From Sulfurimonas sp. (GTDB lineage: Bacteria; Campylobacterota; Campylobacteria; Campylobacterales; Sulfurimonadaceae): a DNA stretch of 11,125 bases. Of this stretch, positions 1-5,700 are shown piece by piece. A model generated the notes under the pieces. The model did no database searches and was not told the DNA's origin. It saw only the letters and a list, made by a program, of their open reading frames with translations. Position 1 is the stretch's first letter. Every line of letters starts with the position of its first letter. The stretch covers positions 1 to 11,125 of the forward strand of contig JALTUB010000360.1 of assembly GCA_027047745.1 (NCBI GenBank), written 5' to 3'. Made by a program: the position numbers and the translations under genes.

Positions 1-28
1 AAATTCACAGAGAAAATAACCAAGAGCC

Positions 29-469
29 TTACTTAAAATCTCTCTCCCAAAAAAAGTCTATCCAATCATCTGCCTCATTTATCCAAAAGTGAGGCTCATA
101 GACTGATGTTTTTTTATAAAAAAGAGTAGCCGAGCGAAACTCTACATCACTATACTTATCTTGCAAATATTTCATAACTGCCAAAAGAGTATCCCCACTA
201 TCAGCTATATCATCTAAGACTAAAACTTTTTTAACACTACTAAAAGAACAGCTATCAAAAACACTAAGTTCATCCCTTTTGCATGAGCCATCATATAACT
301 CTGTTCTGAGTGTTTGCACCTCTCTTATGTCAAGCCCTTCAGCAACTGAGTGAGCAAGTGTCAAACCACCACGAGCAACACCAACTATGGCATCTGCTTG
401 GAAATCTTTAACTATGTTGATTAAACTTTTTGTATCATTTTTAAAATCTTCATATGCGTAATATTTCAT
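29..469 (-). CDS. Purine-type phosphoribosyltransferase (Gpt-like)
   Basis: Predicted cytoplasmic enzyme that transfers ribose-5-phosphate from PRPP to a purine base (xanthine, guanine or hypoxanthine), a purine-salvage step. The 146-residue protein has the PRPP-binding signature VLVLDDIADSGDT at residues 82-94, with the acidic pair D86-D87, and an ARGGL loop at 32-36 like the SRGGL of E. coli Gpt. A C-terminal WIDFFWE segment (136-142) resembles the Gpt region with a tryptophan and an acidic residue that contacts the base. Length is close to Gpt (about 152). ATG at 469 is the only good start and has no Shine-Dalgarno sequence. A minus-strand TATAAT lies exactly seven bases upstream, so the message may be leaderless. 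The gene diverges from the lipoprotein gene. Base specificity cannot be read from the sequence; the family call is firm, the substrate is inferred. Confidence 0.88.
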   Translation of the reverse strand: MKYYAYEDFKNDTKSLINIVKDFQADAIVGVARGGLTLAHSVAEGLDIREVQTLRTELYDGSCKRDELSVFDSCSFSSVKKVLVLDDIADSGDTLLAVMKYLQDKYSDVEFRSATLFYKKTSVYEPHFWINEADDWIDFFWERDFK

Positions 470-476
470 AAATGCA

Positions 477-484
477 ATTATAAT
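477..484. promoter_or_regulatory. Palindromic -10 element serving two divergent genes
   Basis: The octamer ATTATAAT is its own reverse complement, so it contains TATAAT on the plus strand (479-484) and on the minus strand (482-477). Minus-strand transcription would start about at base 469-470, on the ATG of the phosphoribosyltransferase. Plus-strand transcription would start near 491, giving the lipoprotein gene a leader of about 45 bases. A second plus-strand TATAAT at 512-517 is an alternative, but its start site would fall within the ribosome binding site at 523-530. No -35 box is evident, as is common in Campylobacterota. Confidence 0.55.
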
Positions 485-535
485 ACAATTTGTTTATTTA
501 AAATTTAAGTGTATAATAAACTAAAGGAAGTCATC

Positions 536-1120
536 ATGAAAAAAAGAATCTTATTGTTTGCTATATCAAGTTTAGTTGCATTTAGCATATCTGGCTGTTC
601 AGATAAAAAACCAGAAGCTCCAAAAAAAGCTACTGAGATTAGTGGATGTCATATTGAAAGCGTAAAGGCTCCTATGTGGGCGTGTATCCCTGAAGTTGAT
701 GGCTTTTATGCGGGTGTCGGAATCGCTGAAAAAAGTGCTGCAGGGATTGCACATATGAGAAAAGTAGCTCTTATGAACGGTCGTTCTGATTTAACACAGC
801 AGATTCACACTCAAGTAAAAGATAAGATGGAAGGTTTTACAAGAGCAACAGGAAACGGTTCTAATGAGACAATCGACAAGGTAACCACTTCTGTCACAAA
901 ACAAGTTGCAAAGATGGACTTAAGAGGTTCAAAAGCAGTTGATTATTGGGAAGCTCCATCTGGTGCTATATACATGCTAGTAACAGTTCCAAAAAATGTA
1001 GTCAATAAGAAAGTAAAATCAGCAGTTAAAAATAGCTCTAAAAATGATGAAGCACTATGGCAACAGTTTCAATCAAAACAAGCTTTAGAAAGTCTTGATA
1101 AAGAGTTTCCAACTAAATAA
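536..1120 (+). CDS. LPP20-family outer-membrane lipoprotein
   Basis: Predicted exported lipoprotein of 194 residues related to Helicobacter pylori Lpp20, probably anchored in the outer membrane; its biochemical role is not known. The N-terminus has a basic MKKR, a hydrophobic stretch (5-17) and a lipobox I18-S19-G20 followed by C21, the residue that would be acylated. A short polar linker precedes the family body: an 'AP-W' segment, a glycine-rich turn (YAGVGIA), a long helical part rich in Ala, Lys and Gln, and an 'IYMLVTVPK' strand near the end that matches the 'VFVLVGLDK' of Lpp20. I chose ATG 536 because AAAGGAAG (523-530) lies five bases upstream and the signal peptide then starts cleanly. 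An in-frame GTG at 509 would add nine residues and span the ribosome binding site. The gene appears monocistronic, ending in a hairpin. Confidence 0.82.
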   Translation: MKKRILLFAISSLVAFSISGCSDKKPEAPKKATEISGCHIESVKAPMWACIPEVDGFYAGVGIAEKSAAGIAHMRKVALMNGRSDLTQQIHTQVKDKMEGFTRATGNGSNETIDKVTTSVTKQVAKMDLRGSKAVDYWEAPSGAIYMLVTVPKNVVNKKVKSAVKNSSKNDEALWQQFQSKQALESLDKEFPTK

Positions 1121-1129
1121 GTTGGAAAC
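1105..1129 (+). terminator. Hairpin overlapping the lipoprotein stop codon
   Basis: GTTTCCAACT (1105-1114) and AGTTGGAAAC (1120-1129) form a perfect 10-bp inverted repeat with a 5-base loop; the TAA stop lies at 1118-1120. No run of T follows, only the pyrimidine-rich CTACCCTCCTCTCTT, so it is not a textbook intrinsic terminator. It may act as a weak terminator or a 3' stability hairpin between this gene and der. Confidence 0.5.
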
Positions 1130-1152
1130 CTACCCTCCTCTCTTAATTTAGA

Positions 1153-1158
1153 TATAAT
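1153..1158 (+). promoter_or_regulatory. -10 element of der
   Basis: TATAAT at 1153-1158 predicts transcription starting near 1165, about 25 bases before the der ATG. It lies after the lipoprotein hairpin, which supports independent transcription. No -35 box is evident. The ribosome binding site is weak (TAGG near 1179-1182). Confidence 0.5.
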
Positions 1159-1189
1159 TACATACTTAAAAAAATATCTAGGTTATCAT

Positions 1190-2674
1190 ATGAAAAAAAT
1201 CGCCATTATCGGTCGTCCAAATGTTGGAAAAAGCTCTCTTTTTAATCGTCTAATCAAAAAACGCGATGCTATAACATCAGAACAAGCTGGAACAACAAGA
1301 GATGTAAAAAGAAAAACTACTGTTATACTAAACAAAGAAGCACAACTACTAGATACTGGTGGACTTGACAAAGGGTGTGAGCTTTTTGACAAGATAAAAG
1401 AGATGTCACTTAAAGCAGCTTATGCTGCAGACATTATTTTATACATGGTTGATGGAAAAGGCTTACCTGAAGAAGAGGATAAGAAACTTTTTTATCAACT
1501 TCAAGCCATGGGTAAAGATATGGCTCTTGTTGTCAATAAAATAGATAACGATAAGATGAAAGAGAAGCTTTGGGACTATTATGAGTTCGGAACAGATGCT
1601 ATCTTTGGTATATCGGTTGCACATAACAGAAATACAGTTGAACTTTTAGAGTGGGTAGCTTCAAAGATACCAGATAGTGACATCATAAAAGAAGAAGATG
1701 AAGAACAAGATATTTTAGTAACTGAGCCAGAAATCTTAGATGATGAAGAGTTCTTTTCAAATACTCACCAAGAAGATGAAGATGGCTTTACTTACTGGGA
1801 TGAAGATGAGATGGATGGTGTTGTTGAAGATGATACTATCTTTGGGAACAACGACCGTATCAAAGAGTTTGATGAAGAAGATATAAACCATATCAAAATC
1901 GCTATCATTGGTCGTACCAATGTTGGAAAAAGTTCACTTTTAAATGCCCTTTTAGGTGAAGAGCGTTCTGTTGTTAGTAGCGTGGCTGGGACTACTATAG
2001 ACCCTATTGATGAAACAGTAGTATATAACGATAAACAGCTTACTTTTGTCGATACTGCAGGTCTTAGACGCCGTGGCAAGATACTTGGCATAGAAAAATA
2101 TGCTCTCATGAGAACTAAAGAGATGCTTGAAAATGCAAATATGGCACTTATTGTTTTAGACGCTAGTGAGCCATTTTTAGACCTTGATGAGAAGATAGCA
2201 GGACTTGTGGATAGCAATAGACTCTCTTCAATCATAGTTTTAAACAAATGGGATATTTCCAAGAGAGAAGAGCATGATAAAATCATTACAGAAGTTCGTG
2301 ATAGATTTAAGTTTTTAGCTTATGCACCTATTATTACACTCTCTGCTCAAACACATCTACGAGTTGATAAGCTTCATGATATGATTTTAGAGATAAATGA
2401 AAACTACTCTCAACGCATTCCAACTTCCAGAGTAAATGAAGTTATAGAAAAAGCTTTACGAAGACATACTCTACCTAGTGTAAGTGGGCAAGTTATCCGA
2501 ATATACTATGCAACACAGTATGAAACACGCCCACCAAAGATAGCTATCATCATGAATAAACCAAGTGGACTGCATTTTACATATAGAAGATATTTGGCAA
2601 ATAAGATGAGAGAAGCATTTAACTTTACAGGTACGCCTCTGCTTTTTAAAGCAAAGAAGCGTGGAGAGAAATAA
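1190..2674 (+). CDS. der: GTPase Der (EngA), ribosome assembly
   Basis: Essential cytoplasmic GTPase with two tandem G domains and a C-terminal KH-like domain, needed for maturation of the 50S ribosomal subunit. G domain 1 has GRPNVGKS (8-15), GTTRD (34-38), DTGG (55-58) and NKID (116-119). G domain 2 has GRTNVGKS (241-248), GTT (267-269), DTAG (288-291) and NKWD (352-355). The KH-like part covers about 410-490 and ends in a basic KAKKRGEK tail. The proline usual in the P-loop (GRPNVGKS) is Thr in the second domain. The linker between G domains (162-232) is long and very acidic, with 32 Asp/Glu in 71 residues, which makes the protein (494 residues) longer than I recall for Campylobacter Der (about 460). 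TAA is followed at once by TAG. The gene ends five bases from the convergent hemJ-like gene. Confidence 0.97.
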   Translation: MKKIAIIGRPNVGKSSLFNRLIKKRDAITSEQAGTTRDVKRKTTVILNKEAQLLDTGGLDKGCELFDKIKEMSLKAAYAADIILYMVDGKGLPEEEDKKLFYQLQAMGKDMALVVNKIDNDKMKEKLWDYYEFGTDAIFGISVAHNRNTVELLEWVASKIPDSDIIKEEDEEQDILVTEPEILDDEEFFSNTHQEDEDGFTYWDEDEMDGVVEDDTIFGNNDRIKEFDEEDINHIKIAIIGRTNVGKSSLLNALLGEERSVVSSVAGTTIDPIDETVVYNDKQLTFVDTAGLRRRGKILGIEKYALMRTKEMLENANMALIVLDASEPFLDLDEKIAGLVDSNRLSSIIVLNKWDISKREEHDKIITEVRDRFKFLAYAPIITLSAQTHLRVDKLHDMILEINENYSQRIPTSRVNEVIEKALRRHTLPSVSGQVIRIYYATQYETRPPKIAIIMNKPSGLHFTYRRYLANKMREAFNFTGTPLLFKAKKRGEK

Positions 2675-2679
2675 TAGCT

Positions 2680-3120
2680 CTAAAAAGGTCTAAGAACTAC
2701 CATACCAACTATCAGTAACATTAAGATAGTTGGAACTTCATTATACATTCTAAAAAATTTACCACTTTTTGTACATCTGTCAGCTTCAAAATCTTTTCTA
2801 AATTTTTCTAAAGAGAAAAAATAAACTACTAAGATAAGAACAAACAGAAGTTTAGCATGAAGCCAACCACCTGTTTTAAAAAGGTTTGCATCTGCAGCGA
2901 TAGAGAGATAAATCATAAACCCTCCACTGATGATAGTCGCCCACATGGAAGGAACACCGATATACTTTAAAAGTTTATACTCTTGAATCTTTGCAACTTC
3001 TACAAAGCCCTTGTTGTCTATGTTTTCAGCATGATAAACGAAAAGTCTTGGCAGATAAAAGAGAACTGCAAACCACGATATAAATGAAACAACATGAAAC
3101 CATAAAACCCAACTGTACAT
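2680..3120 (-). CDS. hemJ: HemJ-like protoporphyrinogen IX oxidase (UPF0093)
   Basis: Predicted inner-membrane enzyme that oxidises protoporphyrinogen IX to protoporphyrin IX, the penultimate step of haem synthesis, in bacteria without HemG or HemY. The 146-residue protein has four membrane helices (about 3-28, 54-76, 86-105 and 128-144). It shows the family signatures: H9 in the first helix, a W-LHAK-L motif with K90 at the third, and FRMYNEVPT (123-131) before a final helix ending in VVLRPF. H9 and K90 correspond to the His and Lys conserved in HemJ. Start ATG 3120 has AAGGA seven bases upstream. It is the last gene of a minus-strand run, ten bases after the barrel gene. hemB, an earlier step of the same pathway, lies about 3.5 kb away on the same strand. 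Some databases label such proteins CopD-family; HemJ fits better. Confidence 0.85.
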   Translation of the reverse strand: MYSWVLWFHVVSFISWFAVLFYLPRLFVYHAENIDNKGFVEVAKIQEYKLLKYIGVPSMWATIISGGFMIYLSIAADANLFKTGGWLHAKLLFVLILVVYFFSLEKFRKDFEADRCTKSGKFFRMYNEVPTILMLLIVGMVVLRPF

Positions 3121-3130
3121 AAATAAGTCC

Positions 3131-3739
3131 TTAAAATTTTCTTTCTATATAAATACTATTGTAGTTTGAACCACCATGTTTTACATTGTTTATTGTTCCA
3201 AAAATACCTGAACGATGCTTGATTAAAAATCCCACATAAGTTTCATTTAAAGGCTTATAACGAACAAGTTTTCCCATATCAAAATCTAAACTTATATCTA
3301 AATAGTTAAGAAATTTTGATGTATTATCATTATTTAGTTTAGCAGAATATTCCTCAGTTCTTAATGTTTTTGTAGTATATGAAACACCTTCACCAAATCC
3401 AAAACGGACTCTATTTTTTAAAAAGTCAAGATTGTAGTAAGCTTTGATGTATGTATCCAGACCATAAGCATTTGCACTGCTACCCTCATCATAGTAAGAG
3501 AGTCCCATTTTTGCATAAATATCTATCGGCAAATCAAAAATATCAGATGCTAAAAGATAACCTCCATCAATATTGTAAACATTCAGTTTTGCAGTATCGC
3601 CATCTATCTGTCCTGATATAACACTTCCTAAATCACTCGAAGTTGATTTACCATAAGCTGCTCGTAAACTATATTTATTTGTCGTATCATTTGCAAATAT
3701 AGCAGATACAACAAGTAACAATAATAATATTTTTCTCAA
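3131..3739 (-). CDS. Outer-membrane beta-barrel, PagL-like (putative lipid A deacylase family)
   Basis: A 202-residue exported protein. The signal peptide covers about 1-16 (MRKILLLLLVVSAIFA, cleavage before N-D). The rest alternates polar and aromatic/hydrophobic residues as in a small beta-barrel and ends in a C-terminal Phe (IYIERKF), the usual outer-membrane insertion signal. Near the end, a KHRSG motif (H175, S177) is followed by Asn/Gly residues and a final strand. This resembles the active-site H-x-S of PagL-type lipid A 3-O-deacylases, but the catalytic acidic residue expected about 12 residues after the Ser is not obvious (Gly there). Activity is therefore uncertain and it may be a structural relative. 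Start is TTG at 3739, supported by AAGG seven bases upstream and no better start. It lies nine bases after the hibernation-factor gene and ten before hemJ, so probably one operon. Confidence 0.6.
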   Translation of the reverse strand: MRKILLLLLVVSAIFANDTTNKYSLRAAYGKSTSSDLGSVISGQIDGDTAKLNVYNIDGGYLLASDIFDLPIDIYAKMGLSYYDEGSSANAYGLDTYIKAYYNLDFLKNRVRFGFGEGVSYTTKTLRTEEYSAKLNNDNTSKFLNYLDISLDFDMGKLVRYKPLNETYVGFLIKHRSGIFGTINNVKHGGSNYNSIYIERKF

Positions 3740-3748
3740 TCTTAAACC

Positions 3749-4078
3749 TTAAGCGTCAAGTGTTTCTAAGTCTTTTACAGAACTTGTTTTGTGTGAAACA
3801 ACTTTATCATGAAAACGACGAAGTGCTTTTGTAGCTCTATCTATCGCCAAGTCTATTGCCGCGTCCAAAGAGTCATCTGTTTGAGAGATAACAACTGGTT
3901 GTGCATGTGCAATATGAATATCAAACTCCACTGTAACACCTTTTTTCTCAGCACCTACACTACAGTTAATAGCTGTAATATCAAGTGAGTATTTTCTAAA
4001 AGCTTCAACAGCAACACCTATATGTTCTTTTGTTGCACTTGTTAGCGTTACATCTTTTGAACGAATTTGTAAGTTCAT
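3749..4078 (-). CDS. hpf: Ribosome hibernation-promoting factor (HPF/RaiA, short form)
   Basis: Small cytoplasmic protein of 109 residues that binds the 30S subunit where mRNA and tRNA normally sit and holds ribosomes inactive under starvation or in stationary phase. It starts MNLQIRSKDVTLT and shows the beta-alpha-beta-beta-beta-alpha pattern of the S30AE family, with 'GVTVEFDIHIAHAQPVV' as the paired strands, then an acidic turn (TDDSLDAAIDLAIDRATKAL) and a basic helix (RRFHDKV) of rRNA-contacting type. It lacks the C-terminal dimerisation domain of long HPF. ATG 4078 is chosen because AAAGGA lies six bases upstream; the frame stays open 36 codons further upstream, but that stretch has no family resemblance and crosses the trpS promoter. 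It is the first gene of a run with the barrel protein and hemJ. Confidence 0.9.
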   Translation of the reverse strand: MNLQIRSKDVTLTSATKEHIGVAVEAFRKYSLDITAINCSVGAEKKGVTVEFDIHIAHAQPVVISQTDDSLDAAIDLAIDRATKALRRFHDKVVSHKTSSVKDLETLDA

Positions 4079-4126
4079 GACTAATCCTTTATTAAGAGTT
4101 TTATTAACTCCTATTTGTCTACGTAA

Positions 4127-4132
4127 ATAATA
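4127..4132 (-). promoter_or_regulatory. Possible -10 element of the hpf run
   Basis: The minus strand reads TATTAT here, which would start transcription near 4120 and give a 42-base leader with a small 5-bp hairpin (GAGTT 4096-4100, AACTC 4106-4110) before the ribosome binding site. A second TATTAT on the minus strand at 4160-4155 overlaps the trpS -10 and is an equal alternative. The region is AT-rich, so this is tentative. Confidence 0.3.
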
Positions 4133-4150
4133 ACAAAATAAAGCTGAGAT

Positions 4151-4159
4151 TGGTATAAT
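4151..4159 (+). promoter_or_regulatory. Extended -10 promoter of trpS
   Basis: TGGTATAAT is an exact TGnTATAAT extended -10 element. Transcription would start near 4166, 23 bases before the trpS ATG. AGGA at 4175-4178 is the ribosome binding site, ten bases from the start. Confidence 0.65.
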
Positions 4160-4188
4160 ACGATTAAAAAATTTAGGAAAAAACAACT

Positions 4189-5154
4189 ATGAGAGTATTA
4201 ACAGGTATCCAACCATCAGGGGATTTACATATTGGAAACTATTTTGGTTCTATAAAGCAGATGGTTGATGCTCAAAAAACAAGTGACACCTTTGCATTTA
4301 TAGCAAACTATCATGCTATGAGCAGTGGAAATGGTGGCGAAGCCTTAGCTAAACTAACTATGGCAACTGCAACGGACTTTTTAAGTCTTGGAATAGACCC
4401 TGAAAAATCAACATTTTGGGTTCAATCTGATGTTAAAGAGGTACTAGAACTTTACTGGGTTTTATCTGCATTTACTCCTATGGGACTACTTGAGAGAGCT
4501 CATAGTTATAAAGATAAAACAGCAAAAGGCATCTCTGCAAATCACTCACTATTTTCTTATCCTGTTTTAATGGCAGCTGATATTCTTCTTTATTCGCCAG
4601 ATATTATTCCAGTAGGAAAAGACCAGATTCAACATGTTGAAATTGCTCGTGATATTGCCATAAAATTTAACAACGAGTATGGAGAGATATTTAAACTTCC
4701 TGAGTTTAAAGTAGAAGAGAGTGTCGCAACAGTTCCAGGGATAGATGGGCAGAAGATGTCAAAAAGCTATAAGAACACTGTAAATATATTTGGCGAAGAG
4801 AAAAAACAGCTCAAAACTATCAAAAAAATAGTCACAGAACAAGTAGCACTAGAAGAGCCTAAAGAGTATGAAAACTGTAATGTTTACAACATGGCAAAAC
4901 TTTTCTTAGAAGGTGAAAACTTAGTATCACTTCAAAACAGATACAGAGCAGGTGGAGAGGGACATGGTCACTTTAAAGTCTATCTAGCTGAAGTAATGTG
5001 GGAATATTTTAGAGAATACAGAGAAAAAAGAGAATATTATATCTCTCATCAAGATGAAGTAAGAGATATATTAAACGCAGGTGCTAAAAAAGCTAAGGAT
5101 ATAGCTAGCCCGATGATAGAAAAAATCCGTATGGCAACGGGGATTAGATACTAA
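4189..5154 (+). CDS. trpS: Tryptophanyl-tRNA synthetase
   Basis: Class I aminoacyl-tRNA synthetase that charges tRNA-Trp with tryptophan in the cytoplasm. The 321-residue protein has the usual bacterial TrpRS length. The ATP-binding HIGH-type motif is PSGDLHIGN (9-17). The KMSKS loop is intact at 189-193 and follows VPGIDGQ. The family signature VGKDQIQHVEIARDIA sits between them and belongs to the tryptophan/ATP pocket. The ATG has AGGA ten bases upstream and its own extended -10 promoter, so it looks monocistronic. It ends in GIRY-TAA and its last four bases (5151-5154) overlap the 3' end of the convergent yoeB-like toxin gene. No tryptophan-rich leader peptide is visible in front of the gene. 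Confidence 0.97.
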   Translation: MRVLTGIQPSGDLHIGNYFGSIKQMVDAQKTSDTFAFIANYHAMSSGNGGEALAKLTMATATDFLSLGIDPEKSTFWVQSDVKEVLELYWVLSAFTPMGLLERAHSYKDKTAKGISANHSLFSYPVLMAADILLYSPDIIPVGKDQIQHVEIARDIAIKFNNEYGEIFKLPEFKVEESVATVPGIDGQKMSKSYKNTVNIFGEEKKQLKTIKKIVTEQVALEEPKEYENCNVYNMAKLFLEGENLVSLQNRYRAGGEGHGHFKVYLAEVMWEYFREYREKREYYISHQDEVRDILNAGAKKAKDIASPMIEKIRMATGIRY

Positions 5155-5411
5155 TAATGAAACCTACATTGTGCTATTACCAGTAAATCATCGACTATTT
5201 TATAGACAAGTCGATGCTCTGATGTAATGCGTCGAGAGTAGTAACTTCTAAAATTCTCTTTGAGTTTTTCAGGTTTTCCTAGCCCCTCTTTATCGTAAGG
5301 ATTTCTTTTTATATCTTTGATGAGTAAATTAATTCTTTTTAAAACTTGTTTATCATTATCTTGCCAATACAAATAATCTTCCCAAGCTTTTGAGGAGAAC
5401 CCAAGTATCAC
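5151..5411 (-). CDS. yoeB: Toxin of YoeB (Txe/RelE) family, ribosome-dependent mRNA endonuclease
   Basis: Toxin of a type II toxin-antitoxin pair. YoeB proteins bind the ribosome and cut mRNA in the A site, stopping translation when antitoxin is lost. The 86-residue protein aligns along its whole length with E. coli YoeB (84 residues): W-DYLYWQ-xDK near the start, GKPE-LK (45-51), SRRIT-EHRLVY (59-70) and the terminal CRFHY. All key residues are present: E48 (YoeB E46), R67 (R65), H85 (H83) and Y86 (Y84), so the toxin looks active. The start is GTG at 5411; it overlaps the antitoxin stop as GTGA, which implies translational coupling. The 3' end overlaps the convergent trpS by four bases. Base composition is like the neighbours. 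Confidence 0.93.
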   Translation of the reverse strand: MILGFSSKAWEDYLYWQDNDKQVLKRINLLIKDIKRNPYDKEGLGKPEKLKENFRSYYSRRITSEHRLVYKIVDDLLVIAQCRFHY

Positions 5412-5659
5412 AACACAACTTCTTTTCTTAAAAATGAACTACTTTCTATCTCCTCAACTGCATTAAGAAGTCTATCTCTATTATTTTTAGAAGAGAGTAA
5501 ATAGAGTGTCTCTTTCATAGAGTTATACTCTTCTTGCGATATTAAAACCACTGACTGCTTTTCTTTAGTTGTAATAATAAACTCTTCAACATTATCACAC
5601 ACTTTATTAATAATCTCTCGTAAATTATTTCTTGCTTGTGAATATAAAACAGCTTGCAT
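5408..5659 (-). CDS. yefM: Antitoxin of YefM (Phd/YefM) family
   Basis: Antitoxin partner of the adjacent YoeB-like toxin. Phd/YefM proteins bind DNA through the N-terminal domain to repress their own operon and wrap the toxin with a flexible C-terminal tail. From ATG 5659 the protein is 83 residues, the same as E. coli YefM, and begins MQAVLYSQARNNL, matching YefM's 'ISYSEARQNL'. The central 'VVLISQEEYNSMKETLYLLSS' is the family signature. The tail is Glu- and Ser-rich as expected. AAAGGAGG (5671-5664) lies four bases before ATG 5659; an adjacent ATG at 5662 is only one base from it. An in-frame ATG at 5680 would add seven residues (MLTKGGM) and sits seven bases after a TATAAT, so a second leaderless start is possible. 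Confidence 0.93.
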   Translation of the reverse strand: MQAVLYSQARNNLREIINKVCDNVEEFIITTKEKQSVVLISQEEYNSMKETLYLLSSKNNRDRLLNAVEEIESSSFLRKEVVL

Positions 5660-5670
5660 CATACCTCCTT

Positions 5671-5688
5671 TTGTCAACATATTGACAA
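5671..5688. promoter_or_regulatory. Palindromic operator of the yefM-yoeB module
   Basis: TTGTCAA (5671-5677) and TTGACAA (5682-5688) form a perfect inverted repeat with a 4-base centre. It begins at the edge of the -10 box, covers the expected transcription start and ends at the ribosome binding site. This is where a YefM-type repressor would block transcription. The core differs from the TGTACA hexamer reported for E. coli YefM. Binding is inferred from position and symmetry. Confidence 0.6.
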
Positions 5689-5696
5689 TTATAGCA
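5688..5696 (-). promoter_or_regulatory. Extended -10 promoter of yefM-yoeB
   Basis: On the minus strand this reads TGCTATAAT, an exact TGnTATAAT extended -10. Transcription would start near 5680-5681, at or next to the upstream ATG of the antitoxin frame. It sits in the short gap after the argF stop codon, so the module has its own promoter. Confidence 0.65.
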
Positions 5697-5700
5697 TTTT

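Noticed and set aside
509..535. Upstream GTG start for the lipoprotein
   Set aside because: It would place MYNKLKEVI before the signal peptide and put the AAAGGAAG ribosome binding site inside the coding region.
1186..1392. 68-codon minus-strand frame opposite the start of der
   Set aside because: Complement shadow of the conserved G1 domain; nothing recognisable.
1792..2286. 164-codon minus-strand reading frame inside der
   Set aside because: Low-complexity Ser/Leu/Ile-rich shadow of a highly conserved gene; no ribosome binding site or family resemblance.
4096..4110. Small hairpin (GAGTT/AACTC) in the hpf leader as a regulatory element
   Set aside because: Five-base arms in AT-rich sequence are too weak to call as a feature.
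4079..4186. 36-codon upstream extension of the hibernation factor
   Set aside because: It has no family similarity, crosses the trpS promoter and ribosome binding site, and ATG 4078 has a strong AAAGGA six bases upstream.
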